A stretch of 64,000 nt of DNA from Trogon surrucura (GCA_020746105.1 CM036618.1:94916122-94980121), one strand, 5' to 3'. Positions 23,833 to 37,487 are shown, numbered from the stretch's first letter. Notes: generated from the sequence alone by a model not told the origin. Numbers and translations: made by a program.

Positions 23833-25162
23833 GTAAGTCCCATGTTATTGCTTTTTTTGCAAAGTTGGTGTTCCTAGGGATTTTTCTTAATGATCATATT
23901 TTTTTTTTCATTTCTGTCTAATAAACTTATGTCTAGCCTTACAGCTGAAATGCCTTTGCTGACATCCTTGCTGTTATTCAGGTGTACGTCAACAGAAAAT
24001 TTTGGTCCAAAAACATTTGTAGGTAACTAAATTGACAGCTTTGTGCAGATATGCCTATATCTGCTTTATTTCTAAATCAGATATTGCAACTAGACTTTGT
24101 AATTCACTCACAGTGTTCTATGTTTGTTCATCTAAGTCAAGTGCTGGTTTTTCTGCATAATTAAAGGTTTGTTTCTAAGGCAGAATCAATTAAGCACAGA
24201 GGCTATAGTAAGCCTTTTTCAGGAAGACCATTTGCACAAATCAGCCTTGCACAGAAAAGTGGAAAGCGTGGCAGGTGTTTGTGAAAAATGAATACATAAG
24301 CCATCCCCCAAAATCCTAGCATTTTTTTCTTTTCCAAGGATTGCTAAAAAACACCTTTGCATATTATTTGCCCAGCCATGATTCTTTTTGTATAGGGAAT
24401 TACTCCAGCTAAGGAAAGATAAGTATAATATAAATGTAGGTTCACACTTCAAGGCATTTATCAAGGCTTATTGGTGTTTTTTGAGATGTAAACTACTACT
24501 CATCAAATACTTGGTGGAGATCCCTGCTGCCTCACAAATAGGTACTAACTAATTACCTGGAAATAAAAAATCTTTTTTTTTTCTTACAAGTCCAAGGAAA
24601 AACCTCTCGTTTGTGTATGATGACCAGAAATTCAGTACAACACTTGTGTCTAGGGAAGCAATTATTATCATTAGTAGTAAGATTATGTGCTCCATTACAA
24701 TGTAAACTTGCAAGAATGATGACAAAAATCACATGTAAATATACTGCTAATGAGATGTAGTATTGAAGTGGTTTAAGAATTGTAAGTAGAGATAATCTGA
24801 GACTCCAGTAATGTGTGTGCTAAAACTTACATGTCAGCTGATTCCTGCAGGCTGACCATGTGGCATATGGTCCTTGCTGGACAGTCAGGCTCAGCTCAGA
24901 GCGAAACCTCCCCTCTTCTTCCCAGGAAAATCCTGATCTTCCTTGCGACCACGGGTCTCCTTTATCTTACACCTCATACGAAAAGCATCACAGAGCATTA
25001 ACAGACCCCCTTCCCCTCGTTTCTAATTGTCTGGTGTGACTGGTGCTAGAGACCGGACACCAGGCTTGACGGGCCAATGGTCTGTTCTGCTGCACAGTTC
25101 CTGTATTCCTGTGTAACACTGCTCTTTTTGTTTTATCTGCTCTGTGTCTGTCTCCTGTGCAG
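23833..25162 (+). other. DAAM2: DAAM2 intron (1.3 kb) with an old CR1 end near its 3' side
   Basis: It runs from GTAAGT to an acceptor, CTCCTGTGCAG. An ancient CR1 fragment at 25030-25115 ends about 47 bases before the exon. Confidence 0.7.
25030..25115 (+). mobile_element. Ancient CR1 LINE 3' end fragment
   Basis: The blocks 'GTGCTAGAGACCGGACACCA', 'GGCTTGACGGGCCAATGGTC', 'TGTTCTGCTGCACAGTTCCT' and 'GTATTCCTGTG' match in order the amniote CR1 3' terminus (GCTAGAGACAGGACACTGGG, then CTAGATGGACCATTGGTCTG, then CAGTTCTTATGTT). It is degraded. It lies in the 3' part of the intron, directly before the pyrimidine tract of the following exon. Confidence 0.65.
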
Positions 25163-25223
25163 CCTGGTAGAGCTGGAGAAGGAAGTCAACAACATAAAGA
25201 CTGGATTGAAAGCTGTTGAAGCT
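25163..25223 (+). CDS. DAAM2: DAAM2 exon: FH2 C-terminal helix
   Basis: This 61-nt exon completes Asn and then encodes LVELEKEVNN and IKTGLKAVEA (residues 258-278), ending in phase 0 at GCT/GTAAGT. It is the '(E/D)LEKEV..L..GLKAVE' helix that precedes the ELEYQ/ELDYQ segment. It is the shortest constitutive exon in this part of the gene. Confidence 0.95.
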
Positions 25224-28200
25224 GTAAGTATCTAAAGGTTTCCAAAGCTCCATACTTAAAATATCTCTCTCAGAATCAGGGGCACTATATATTTTATGAT
25301 AAGAGAAAGTGAGCTTTTTTATCCCGTTCCTTTCCATTCCATTCCAGAACGCATTAACCAAGAAAAAACAAATAAAAGCTTCTCGTGTGGAGCTCCTGCT
25401 GATGATCTTAGCAGACTTAAGCCTAATGAAAAGCTTGTTTGATCTCAGCCTGGAAAGTAAAAGGACAGTTTGACAAATGGCGTAGACTGAAAGAAGAAAT
25501 AAAATTCTTGCTCTTTCCTGCTGAGGGATGGCTGGCTGCTGAGCAAGTGTTACACGTGGCTCTTGGAGTACTGGTAAACAGGTAGTGCACTGTTACATGC
25601 AACCCTAACTTATCCTAAGCACTGCTTAGGAATGCAAAGGAAAATATAGACTAGTTTAAGATGAGGGAGCTGGGCAGGCAAGCAAAGCAACAATGGTGTT
25701 TTTTTCCCTGCTATTAGGTTGTCTGTGTTCGGTTTGTACTTAGGTAGTACAGAACCTTCCTTTCCAACAGAGAACAGTACAGATGGTGCATTGATGCAGT
25801 TGTGTGCACCAAATCATACGAGTTAAAAATGAGGGACGGGCGTAAATACTCCCTGGAGTCACAGGATTGTGTGTCAGCTGCAGTTCCCCTACCTGGAAGC
25901 CTCCTTTAGTTAAGAGGTTGGGTTTGTTCCTGCGGAAAGGCTCCAGCCTTCCTGAGGCAGCAGAGCACAGAGTGGGATACCATGTTTGGCAGCAGAAGGT
26001 AGGAACTCTCATATTTGCCTCTTGCTTATGTTTATGTCATTGATGGGTGTGTGTGACTTTGAAAAATTCCATGCGTTTGTCCTCTCTGTGAAATGGCTGT
26101 TACAAATAGCTGCCTCTCACAAGGGTTGATGCGAGGAACAGCAAGTTAGTGTTTGCACAGCAGCTGAAAAAGTAAAGATTAAAGGTTAAAGTCACTCTGT
26201 TGTCTCGGTCCCTTAATGTCTCCCATCATCTGCACAGAGAAACATGTTCTGACACTAGGAACATCATTCTCTCTTTCTGAAAGTATAGGAACAAAATCTT
26301 ATGTTCAGGGTGGTGCTACCGTCTCTTGTCTGTTGGATATACTAAGGCAAGGGTAGTGCTTAGAGACATGGCAGAGGTCTTCAAAACTCAACAGGGTCCC
26401 TGCCGTGTTTAGCTAGTCTTTGCTTTTTCAAACAGGGTTTTATTAGCCACGCTTTTCAGTCTCGGTCTTCAGGATGTTTCACCTGTCGTCTTCAACTCAT
26501 GTCAGTTTAATGCTAGTGGAGCATTCTAGACGGGGACCATTCTGCACTGGGACTGCTCATGCAGGGACCAGTTGTTAGAAATTGCATTGGATAGTTTTTG
26601 TGCAAGGATACCTATCTGCAGAGAATTAATACAGGACCTTCCCATCCTCATCCACTGGGAGACAGCCAGTGACAACTTCGTTTTCCTTTCACCTGGCTTG
26701 AGTCTGGTTTGTCTTTCTGGGTGGAGGGAGGGATCTTTGTCCTGTTGGTGGCCCCCAGGCTGTCTGGCTGTCTCCAGTAGTTTAGCCAGTGGCACTCCTG
26801 TCAAAAAACAAAGCTTCCAAGCCTTATCTCTGGATTTGGGGTAAGGGAGAATGCAGCAATGAGAAGAGATACTGCTGCATACATGGAGTGTAGTGATTGG
26901 GAGTTAAAAGCACCTGTAAAGGGAAGGCTGACATGGAGCTCATGACATGAAGAGAGGCCTAGTTTTGGCTGGGACAGACAATTTCCCTCATTGAAATGGG
27001 AGCATTTACTTCTGGTTTACTTTCTGTGATCAGATTATTTGTCGGTTTTGCCTTTACAGCCAATTTTTCTTCTCTTCCCCATGCATGGATTCCATGGGCA
27101 ACCTCTCTCTCCCCTTCAGTCATCTTCCCTCCTCAGTCTTCTACCTGCTGTTTTTCATCTGGGGCTTCCAGAACCTCCCAGCCTGCTTGCTCAGTTCACG
27201 GTGTTCTGGAGCGTAAAAAGCCACACTATAGCAACAACAGACGATCACTGTCAGGTGGAAGGGGGAGGAGGGGAAAGTGTGATTCTTGATTTCATTCCAG
27301 TGTGTTCTCGCCACAGCCTTGGCTCCAGTTACTGAGAAGTTTCTTCAAGGCCTCTTAAGAATAGAAAGCTAAAAATAGTTTCACAGTCAGATATTCTTAA
27401 AGGTACTACTAACCCTTTGTCTTCCTGGACTTGCAGTTTCTTTGTAAAACTAAGATACATTAGTTTTCAAGACATACATGCAACTGGTGACTTTATGTAG
27501 GATGCCTCCAAAGGGACAGCTGCGTAGTTCTTGGTCTTCTCCAAATCAGGAAGTGAATTCTGTCAGCAGAGCTCTTCTCTTACACAGCAAGGAGATCAGA
27601 ACCACCACTTGTGAAACCTCTTGAGAAATCATTTCATCTTTCTAGAGAACCAGCCCACCAGGGCTTCTGCTGTTGTGCTGTTATTACTAGCATAGACCAT
27701 TTCTAGAGGATACAGAGGAGTTTCTTATTCTCTGGCATTGCTCTCTGACTGATTACATAATCATACTGGTTACTTGTATGTTTGTGGTTTTTTATTTTGG
27801 AAGAATTATTCTGCAGGGAAGGACCAAGTTTAAAATTGAGGGACAGACCACCTATTCTTAATTTTGCTTTGAAAAACATTGCTCTCCAGTAACAGTCCCC
27901 AATGCCATAGCTTTCAACAGCGAGTAAGATGACAGAACTGCTATACTCGCCTGCTTGGGGAGCAGAGGGAGGAGCAACTTTCAGCTAAAATTAACTTAAA
28001 AATTAGAATAGGAAAGAGTGGCTCAAAAAATATGCATAATTCTTCGAAATATGTGAAGTGACATTTCCTATACTTGTAAATCCCAATTCAAAGTGATTGT
28101 AACATAGAGACAATTCACGGCAAAGTGATGTAACTGAGTAGTGCTCCCGGGACCGTTGCTTGTGATGTGTTAGGAAAACCAGTGGAGAAGAGGATGTAAT

Positions 28201-29623
28201 ATAAAGCAGGGGAAGTAGCACTTCTTTAATTTTCTCTGGCCACCTGCTCATTGCTTTTCCTGCCCCTTTTCTGCCTTGTGGTCTTTCCTTGTAGTGGTTT
28301 CTTTCTCCTTCCAACTCACATCAGACCCAGAAGATGTATCACATCTGATTTTATATTGCTAATGGCCAAAGTAATTCTTTGCAGTCAGCAGCACTGTGGT
28401 GAAAATCCCAAAGAGCTTCTGAGCATAGATGCTTATAAACCTACACATTTGGCTCTGTGAACTGGTATTTTGATGACCAGTAACAGAAAGCACCAAACAT
28501 TCACGTAACTGGAGTTGCGGCCAGCACAAAAATATTTTTTTCCAAAGGGAACAGAGGGTCAGACTGTAACTTGACCTGCTGTCTCATGCTGCTTTCCCTA
28601 CAGAGAAAGTAAAGCTTTATCATTCCTACTGATTATTCAGCTGAGAATAAAGATGAGGCCCAGATTACAATTTCATTGTCCCCATGAGACTGTCAACAGC
28701 ACACAAGCCAAGCACAGGCATGGGAGACTGCCAGTCTCTGTATAACAGCCATTTTGAGGAGCTCTGTAGCTCTTTACATGCCACATGTATGTGGGTAGAG
28801 TAGAGGAAGAGATAGCATGGGTAATCTTGGCTTAAAACTAAAAAAATGATCCGGAAAGAATTATTTTTTTTTTCTTTCTGTAGGTAGCAGACAAGCAGAC
28901 AAACAGAGCTTTGTTTCCTATGGTTTTATGTCTCCCTGCCCCTCCATAGATGATCATATTGCAAAAGCCTCAGTCTGTCACTTTTATGACATCTGAGCTA
29001 ATGCTTATTGGTTAGTAGGGTGCTAGAAGATTTTGCACCTGACATTTGTCTGCTTGTTCTTCAGTGTGAGAACCAATTTTGATGTCTATGCTGCCCACAC
29101 AGTGCTTTTCAGAGAACTGAAGGGAGATCCAGAGCTAGGAACCATATAGATTATTCACACATGTACACGGTTCTCCAAGTATACAACCTTTTGGAGTCAT
29201 CATGGGAAGAGAAGATGGAGGGAAAGTCCCTATTAAAAATTCCAAATTCACTTGCTACACAATCTGAGTACTCTATGACTTGTCATTTTACATAGGAAAA
29301 AAATGCAGCATTTCGTGTACTTGATGCTTAAATTATAAAGTTGCTTTAGAAATCCAATATGTTAATGGCTTTCTTAGGAGTGGCTCTTTGAGGATAAAGA
29401 GAACCATAACTCAGACTTTCCTTCATCCCACCTTAACCTTCTCTCTCATGCTGAAAAGACAAAACCCTTGACTTATTTTCTGAATTACAGTTCTGTGTGA
29501 ATGTGTGCGGTTGGGAGCAAAGCATGCTCTGCACTGAGTGAAACAGATGGGCTTCCTTGCTCCCTCCCTTGTCAACAAGGGATCTCTGACACTTGCCTGG
29601 CTATATCTCTTCTTCTCTTTCAG
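25224..29623 (+). other. DAAM2: DAAM2 intron (4.4 kb)
   Basis: It runs from GTAAGT to an acceptor, TTCTCTTTCAG. Close to its 5' end a strong pyrimidine-rich acceptor-like site ends at 25347. It is followed by a 41-codon frame open in the phase of the preceding exon (25348-25473), described in the findings. No transposon is recognised. Confidence 0.65.
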
Positions 29624-29755
29624 GAACTGGATTATCAGAAGAGACGCATGCGGGAATCAGGGGACAGGTTCGTTCCCGTCATGAGTGATTTTATCACTGT
29701 GGCTAGTTTCAGCTTCTCAGAGTTGGAAGACCTTCTCAGTGAGGCTAGAGACAAG
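29624..29755 (+). CDS. DAAM2: DAAM2 exon: FH2 C-terminal region
   Basis: This exon is 132 nt, phase 0/0, with 44 codons: [44 protein letters not shown] (residues 279-322). '[23 protein letters not shown]' is DAAM2-type; DAAM1 has [21 protein letters not shown]. The helix packs at the end of the FH2 post. The donor is AAG/GTAAGA. Confidence 0.97.
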
Positions 29756-32700
29756 GTAAGAATATCTTCTGAAGTGTTTGGGGTTTCACAGGCTCAGTCA
29801 AAAGCCTGAATCAAAAATGGAAGCAGGAATTTCAGGTGCTGAGACTGTAGTGAAATCTGTAATAGACACTGAAAGTGGTTTACGCTGAAGATTCTTACTT
29901 TTTCTAATCTATTCTATAGCCGTTTAGAGTATGTTTTAGGATTAAAAGAAGGTTCAATGCTCTTGCCCACTTCTTGCTAACCTTCCTTACTGTAATCCAT
30001 ATGTGGCATAGAATTGCAATGGCAATGTCTGTACCAGAGTACCACATTGTGCCATGGTGTTGAAGGGACTGCCTTTTGAGCAACCTCTCAAAAAGAGGTC
30101 CATTGGTGATAGTTGACTTCATTTTTACCTTCTGCTTCTGACTTCATCCCACTCTGCTCCTTCAGATGGGGACATTTGTGCATCATTTCATTCCCTTCAT
30201 TTCTTCCCTTCATTTAGTATCCCTGAATACCTGCTTTTTTCCACTTAGACTTCTCTGTTACAGCTTGTATATCATTGCAAGGATAAAAATCCCAAACATG
30301 CAAGGGTTGTCCAGAGTTCTTTGATCCTTCTTACACAGCCAGCACCTTGTGCTGCTGTGATAATTGTGTCCTTTCACTGTCTGCATCTCCTTTGCCAGAT
30401 TTGTACAACTAAGGAAGTTCTTGTTCTTTGCTGATGATTGGAAGGCTGGCACTAATCCCTCTGTCTCTCAGCTGAGTGAGGAAGAATTTACACGAAAAGA
30501 TCATAAGCATATGAAAATGTTTAGAGAGGAGCAGGTTCTAAAGTAAACTATATGCGATGGTAATTCTGCCCTTGTTGGCTGGCACGTTGAAAGTGCTTGG
30601 CTCTATGAAACAAGTGCGAATGAAACCTGTGCTGCTGGATTGGTAGGCCTTAGATTTTGAAGCATAGGCGTGAAGTACAGGCTGAGGATCTGAACACGAA
30701 GTTTCCTCACTCATCCAGTCACTCTGCAGCTGCAAACACCAGGAGCTGTCAACTAGAGCTAGCTGCCCTGGCAAATGCCGATGGGGCAGTAGTTATTACA
30801 GCACTGGGAAGGCAAAGCTGGACAGTCTAACACTTGTTAATGTCAGGAAATCTTGTGGAGATTAATGTGTCTAATTTTTTTCATTGTTATCACGTTGCTT
30901 GAGAAGATTCAGACCGTTTTTGGCATAATAACGTTCACACTATACTGGATTTATAATCAAAACCCCAATATTTTACATTCCATGCTTCCACTAAGTTTAC
31001 TGAGAAAAACCTCGATTTTCTATGGTTTCGGGGCTTCTGGTTTATGACAGGGTAAATTTTCAACTTCTCATGATAGTTAGGTGCACAGTCCTGGAAGTGA
31101 TTTCACTCTGTCCATTGCTTAGACTGCTCACCTTTGGTTTGATGTTATAGATGGTGGTGGTCCTTTCTTTTGGCACATCAGGACAAAAGCCTAGTGCAGA
31201 TTCTTTACAAGGTCAGTCAGGAGTTAAAAACCAGTAAGTGTTACATCTCCAGCATGGCAATGCAACCTTTCTTGATGAGGCATTTGCAGGAAAAATGCCA
31301 TTCTTTTGCTTTAAGAATAAATAGAGAATCTCCCTACAGACAGATCAATGTCTGGAAGCTGTTGCATGCTTTTTTAGACATAGCCAACATAAAGCACTCG
31401 ACATAAAGAGATGTTTTATTTTAATGAATATAACATACTTAGGAAATGTTTCTCTACTTCTCCTTGCACACCCTTACTACATTTGAACACGTGCCATTCC
31501 AACTTCTGCTCAACCTATGGCTTTGGTTCTTCCACTGGCAAAAAGCTGCTTCTGGACTCCTAAAAGAGAACTGTCTGTCCTTACCAATGCTGAGCTATTT
31601 CTAACATTTGCCTCACATTAATTTTCCACTCTCTTCTTCCTCTTTTTCCTCTTTTTTCTTTTTCCTACAAAAAGAAAAAAGAAAAAGAAAGGAAAAGCAA
31701 GCTGGAAATTTTCAACGAACCAGATGTGTTTTGCAAAGTCTGTAACATCTTCCAACCTCAGTGGGCTCTCTGTGCTTGTTGAATCACAAGCTTTTCTCTT
31801 ACCATGGAAACCTACTGTAACTAGACAATTAACAGAAGAGAATGACCAAGACATTTGATTATCCTGTTCTTTTTTGATTTCTCAAAGCAAAGCAGTTGAA
31901 AAAAAAGGTAGTGGGAGAGGGAGGACTTTTAAAAATACCCTAATGAACCCAGGAAGAATTAGTCTGGTTCACAGATTTATTAATAATAATGAAGACCTAG
32001 TTTTAACAGCTGGAGTTGGATATCATTCTAAATATAGATGTGGCTAATTGATTGCCATGAATTAATCAGAGCCATGTTTCCTCAGCTGGGATTTGAAACA
32101 ATACAAATGATCTTCTCCAACCTGGGAAGTATTTTATTTTCCTAAATGTCTTTAGTATTAGCAAAAGTAATTTCTTTACTCCTTTTAGTTATGGAAACAA
32201 TCCATTATCAAGGTGTGGTGCTGACCTTCCCTTTAGAGGATATTTTTCACAATCCCTTGCAGTACTTCTTTCGGCCTTTTTGCTTAAACAGGACCATTTA
32301 CAGTTAGTGGCCATGGGAAGGAAGTGATATTTTAAATTTAAAGAGCTAGTTTGTTAGATGCAGGCATCCATGTTTGCAGAGAAATCCTTGTAACTGTACT
32401 TATCTTCATGCAGTAAACAGATGGCTTGGTTAAGAACTGATTGAAAATTTAGAATGACTCTTTAAACAGGCTCTCTAGCACAGCTGGTTCTTGTTCTTTT
32501 TGTGTTTTTCTCACTTTCAATACCACTTTATAAGGGAATATATAGATTAGATCAAGGGATAATGTTTTCTGCCATTTCCCATAAACTGGAAGGTGGGAGC
32601 AGGAGAAAGTGAAATTCTGCCCTGGAATCTTTCGCCAGCTTTTACATGTTTGAACAGATGAAAAAATTACTGGTTTACATCAGAAAGAACAGAATGTGGT

Positions 32701-35700
32701 TGGATTTTCTTGGTGAAAATTTTTCCCTATGTTTCCTGTGGGGAAGCAATGAAAATACCCAGGCAGAGGAACAGTGATCTCCCATGGTATGAATTTTACT
32801 TTCCTACTTGAGAAAGATGACATTTGCCCTATATGAAGTTTTCCAACATACTTAAATATTGACAGGCATGAACTTAGATTTCTAGGCTGCTTCATAACTA
32901 TTCTACTGTGTTCTTAGTTTACAACAAACCTGTTCCAAAAATGTTTTAGATCTTCCTAAAAGGACAAAGTCTGCTTAGTCAGGTGTTGCCATTTGTATGA
33001 TGAATATCAAATTTAAGCTTCCTTATAGAGGCACAATGGGGGCCACTGCCTGGGCAAGGCTAGTGAAGCAGGTAAGGAAAAGTGCCCATTTCCAGTCTGT
33101 CTTATGACAGCTCCTCTCAAACAGGGTGTTTATCATGGTAAAGAAAGAGTTCAGACTCTGCACGTGCATTTAATAAACTTAGCACATATAGTAACTGTTT
33201 TGGAGAACAGCAAGGCAGTGAAAGCCAAAATCCATTTAAGAAAATAATCATTAATGGCAGGATAGTAATGAAGCACATGGAGATACTGTAGTCTAAGTGC
33301 CAGTTACTGGATGTGCAGTTCAGTCATTTATTTTAGGGGGCTGGTATTTTTCTGTCTGGGGATAATGAATAAATAAGGAATGGATCAGGACAAGGACTGA
33401 GGAAGTCAAGACAAGGTGTGTTACAAAGGGCATGAGTAGACACCACAGCCTGCTGTGAGAAACACCCATTGGTAAATAAATTACACAGCTGTTGTACAGT
33501 AACTTAGAACTGCACATGCTTCAGGGCACGTTGGCATCTAGTGTGTCAGAAATGTTTATAGCACCTGTATCTCTATTCTGGGGCTGCCAGAGTCACTGTG
33601 GAACTCCCAGGTGAATCCTTTAAGAGCATTTAGGCACAAGGAGACCTGGGTCCAGCCCTCTCCGAAGTAGGCCGGGCTCTTTCCGTTGAGTGCTCTGATT
33701 CTGTCTCATGAAGAGAACAGACATTCATTTCAACAGCCTCAGTACAGAATTGGAGTCTTCATAACAGCAAACTCAAGATTCCTTCTCAGGGGAAGATACG
33801 TCTACATGGCATAATTCATTTGTGCACTGGCTCCTCCTGCCGTTGCACACAGCAGGAAATTTTTATCATGGCTGTTTTTCCTCCTCATAGAGCTCCATTC
33901 CTGCCATTTCCAGAGCTCTTCTGCCACTGTTTAACATTTAGTTGGCAAGCACTGCAGAAAGCGTGTGCGCTGCTGTCCTGCCTTCCCCCTCCTTGCTAAA
34001 ATGGCTTTTTAAAATAAACAACTGTCTAAACGATTTGCTTTGGCAGGAGGATGAATTCAGTGGAAAGTTTGGCAGAGGAAGTAGAGCTGGCACTGAGCTC
34101 ATGGACCTGTTATATCATGGAGCTCGGGGGCCCTTAAGGTGTGGAAATGAATTTTTTAATAAAAAAAGAGATACCATCCTGTATTACTGTGGAAAACCTG
34201 CTGAAACACAGTTTTCCATCTTTCTTTTGCCCATGTCATCTGTCCCCAAATGACTTCAGGAATAAGCCAAGTTTCAGCCCTTGTTCCACGATATTACAGC
34301 ACGTCACAAAATTCTGGGAAGCGTTTTGTGTGGGTGAGGACTTAGCTACAGATTTCAGAACTCTGCAGCAGAGCAGGTACTGTTTGGCAGGTAACCTGCC
34401 CATGGAGCAGTCAAGTAATAAAATCAGAGGGGTCTGTTGCAGTTTAAACAGTGGAAAGACAGTATGGCTCTCTTTACGATAGGGCATTGAATTGATGTAG
34501 TGCCCTACAGATATGAACAACTGATTTTTTGCCATCTCCTATATCAGATTAGTGGGGTAACATTTTCTGTTCTGTAACGAATGGAGAAAGGAAGGTTCAG
34601 AGAGGGAGCATGAGTTCCCAAGCCACATCATGGGCAGAGTTGGCAGCAAAGGCTGGATCTCCTGACTTGCCTTCCTCTGCTCAGTCAGCGTTTTTTCCAG
34701 AGCGGATAGAGAAAGAAGGAGAGTGTTTACTTCAGTGAACTGTAGATTTCTCTTTTGTAGTTGTTTTAGTACATCTAGCTGACAGATTTTTGTGTTTAAT
34801 CTTTCACTGGTTTACAGTAAGTGATTGTGACCTACTAAACCATGTTATAGGGCACCAAAGACAGGCTGTTCTCAGACTCCTCCTCGCTGCTTAGATACCA
34901 CAACACCTTATACTCATGAGTGTCTCTGGAAGACTCCCAGGCTGCTGGATCTTGCCAGTGCAGCAAAACTGCTCCTCCTCTGAGTGGCAGTGGGAAGGCA
35001 GTGGCAAAAGCCTCTCTTCCAGTGTGACAAGAACTAGCTGGTGCTGGTAGTTGGGTGACAGGCCATGTGCAGAACATTTGCAGACAACATCACCCTCTAA
35101 TGGAGACTTCCCTGTATGTGAGATCCAAGAGCCTCAGCAAGGACCCCATCCTTTTCAACCCCCAGCCTCCCTAAAAGACTAGGAAACCCCCATGGACATT
35201 CAGGGGCTCAAACCAGCTCAGCTCAGTTCTTGTGTGCCCCCTCTCCCACCTTTGCTGTGCACAGGAATAGCGCAGGGGACAGAGGCAGGGAATTGCTAGG
35301 TACAGCACCTCCTACGGGCTGCCCCTGGACTTCAGGCTTCACAGGAGGTGGACAAACCTTCCTTTTAGCTGGCAGCTCTAGTCACTGCTCTTAATTTGTG
35401 CCTTACTTTCAGTTTTCACAGGAGTTAACCACAAGTTAAGTGGGAAGAGATTCCAGGTAGTGCGTCTCCTCTGAGCAGTGAGCTCCAGGCTTTCCATGGG
35501 CTCAAGCAGCAGTGGCAATGCCTGTGCTGAATGCTTTCTCTTAGCACTCCTGCTCCCCTGGCAGATTGGCGTGCTGGAGCAGGCAAGCCAAGAAAATACA
35601 GCATGTGGAGAAGCTTTATCTCCCTCTGCTTTATTGACAGCCTGTATTCTCTCTACTGAAGAGCTCATGCTTGTCAATGTGGATTACTGTGAGATTGCTG

Positions 35701-37487
35701 CACTTTCCTAATATTCAAGCAGGCTATGTGTACGTCATACAGAGAGAGGGGTGGGGAGAGGGAGTAGATGTGCATACTTGCGTGTATGTGTCTTCAGAGG
35801 TTTAAGGAAAAAGGAGTTAAAACAGAGGAGTAATCTGTTGTTGTTTCCATACTCTGAAGTCCCTCCATGACTTGCTGCTGTAGTGCTTCCTTCAACTCCT
35901 GCCATGTTTGGTAGCTCAAAGCAATTTGCATTTCTTCCAAGATTTTTTTTTCTTTCTTTTTTTTCCCCTCAGATACTTTGGGTTTCTTTGTTTGTTTCTG
36001 GCTGAGAACACAGCCTTTTAAAGAAAAAAGAAGCTATTTCTTCAAACTGCTTTGTGGACCTGGCAGGAAAAGCAGAGGAGGGGAGATGCTGAATTTCTCA
36101 GGCTGTGCCAGGAGGAAGCTGCTTTCCTTAGAGATTTCTTTCCCCTGGAGTTAACTGGGAGACGTTGTTTATGCTTTACCTGGTACAGGGCCAGAGGGGT
36201 TTATAAGACCTGCTTACAAACTCATTTCATACTTGGAATTGAAGATTGAACTGTTCTTACTGTGTTTTCCATTCTGCAAGAGCACCCACCTAAGGAAAGG
36301 GAAACTGGGCTGTGTTAGTATGAGCTCAATATATGCACAAAAGAGTTTGAAGGCAGTCCATAGCTTGGGAGAAGCTGGATTTGGTTTGGTAAATGTTGAG
36401 GTCTGTGAGGATGCTCTGCTGCTCGGTGGTGTTGGGTCAGCTGCGTATCAGGGCACTGTCAGGAGCGTGTGGCTGGTGCTGCCTCTTGCAGTGCAGGGGT
36501 ATGTGAGTGAAGGTGACTGAGCAATGACACAGCTTTTACATCTATAGGACTTATATAGGACATGCACATACAGGCTGTTGACAGACTAAATGTACATGCA
36601 TTTGAGTGCATTTTGGTGAGTACAGAGGCATACTTTTAAGTGTGAGAGAGCAGAGAGTACAACCACTGCAGGACTGATGTCCAGGAGCCAGAGGTTGCTG
36701 TGAATTTACCATATTCCAATCAGGACTGCCCTGTGACTGAAGTACTGCCAGTTGGCTGCTTCCACACGCATCCTGCAGCCTCAACATTTGCGTTTTAAAA
36801 TAAAAGCCACTTGTGATGTATTCGCTCTCTTTTAAGTCTGCCCGGGAGCCCTGGCTTCCTTCCTTGCCCCTCTCTCATGCCATGTCTGTCCATAGTCTCC
36901 TCTCTCCCAGGCAACACCCAGACTCAGAGGACTCCAGAGTGATGGATGACATGGCAAAAGGCTTCTGAGAGGACAGACTGTAACATTGCTGAAAAAAACC
37001 CCTCTAACTCCAGTCATTTTAAAAGGGGTGTTGAGGAGAAGGTGGAAAGGGAAAGGGTGAGCTAAGCCTGCTTGTTTGGTAGTTAGGGTGGACTAAAACT
37101 ACTTGTTTCCGCAGCTAGCTCTCTGTCTTCCATGTCCCTGCTGTTCCACAGCTGTAGCTGAGATGTGGTCAGACAGTCATCCTCTTGAAATTACTCCATC
37201 ACCCTCAGGCACTGAACATGTTTGATTTTTTGTAAGTGGACAGCGAGTGCTCTCCAGCACCATCACCCTGTGTTGCCCAAAGGCTATCTAGGGGAGTAGA
37301 TTCTTCAGGAACAGAGGCACCTGCCTTAAGGAGAGGCACGTCTGTTACCCGGGGGTAGTTTCTGCTCTCGCTGCACGAGTGCTCAGAGGGTATTGAATTA
37401 CATATGTGGTTACTCATCGGCTTTCCTTGCTGTTTTCACCAACTGCCTGCATAATTATTGCTCTTGTGTTTTTTGCCCCCTTGACAG
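29756..37487 (+). other. DAAM2: DAAM2 intron (7.7 kb)
   Basis: It runs from GTAAGA to an acceptor, TTGACAG. It contains a pyrimidine/purine inverted repeat at 31627-31698 and an exon-like segment at 34049-34138 that I rejected. No transposon or RNA gene is recognised. Confidence 0.65.
31627..31698. repeat. Polypyrimidine-polypurine inverted repeat
   Basis: About 39 bases of C/T (31627-31665) are followed by a four-base spacer and about 30 bases of A/G. The arms closest to the spacer are nearly complementary (CTTTTTTCTTTTTC against AAAAAGAAAAAAG), so a hairpin or triplex-type structure is possible. Confidence 0.75.

Noticed and set aside
34049..34138. Exon-like segment (acceptor TTTGGCAG then an open frame EDEFSGKFGRGSRAG...) in the 7.7-kb DAAM2 intron.
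   Set aside because: DAAM proteins run directly from ...SEARDK to (F/Y)AKALKHFGE with no insert, and the putative donor side (AGG/TGTGG) lacks GT at the exon end. Best explained as chance.
35970..36020. Strong polypyrimidine acceptor-like site (TTTTTTTTCCCCTCAG).
   Set aside because: All frames downstream stop quickly and no donor in phase is present; T-rich intron sequence produces such sites.
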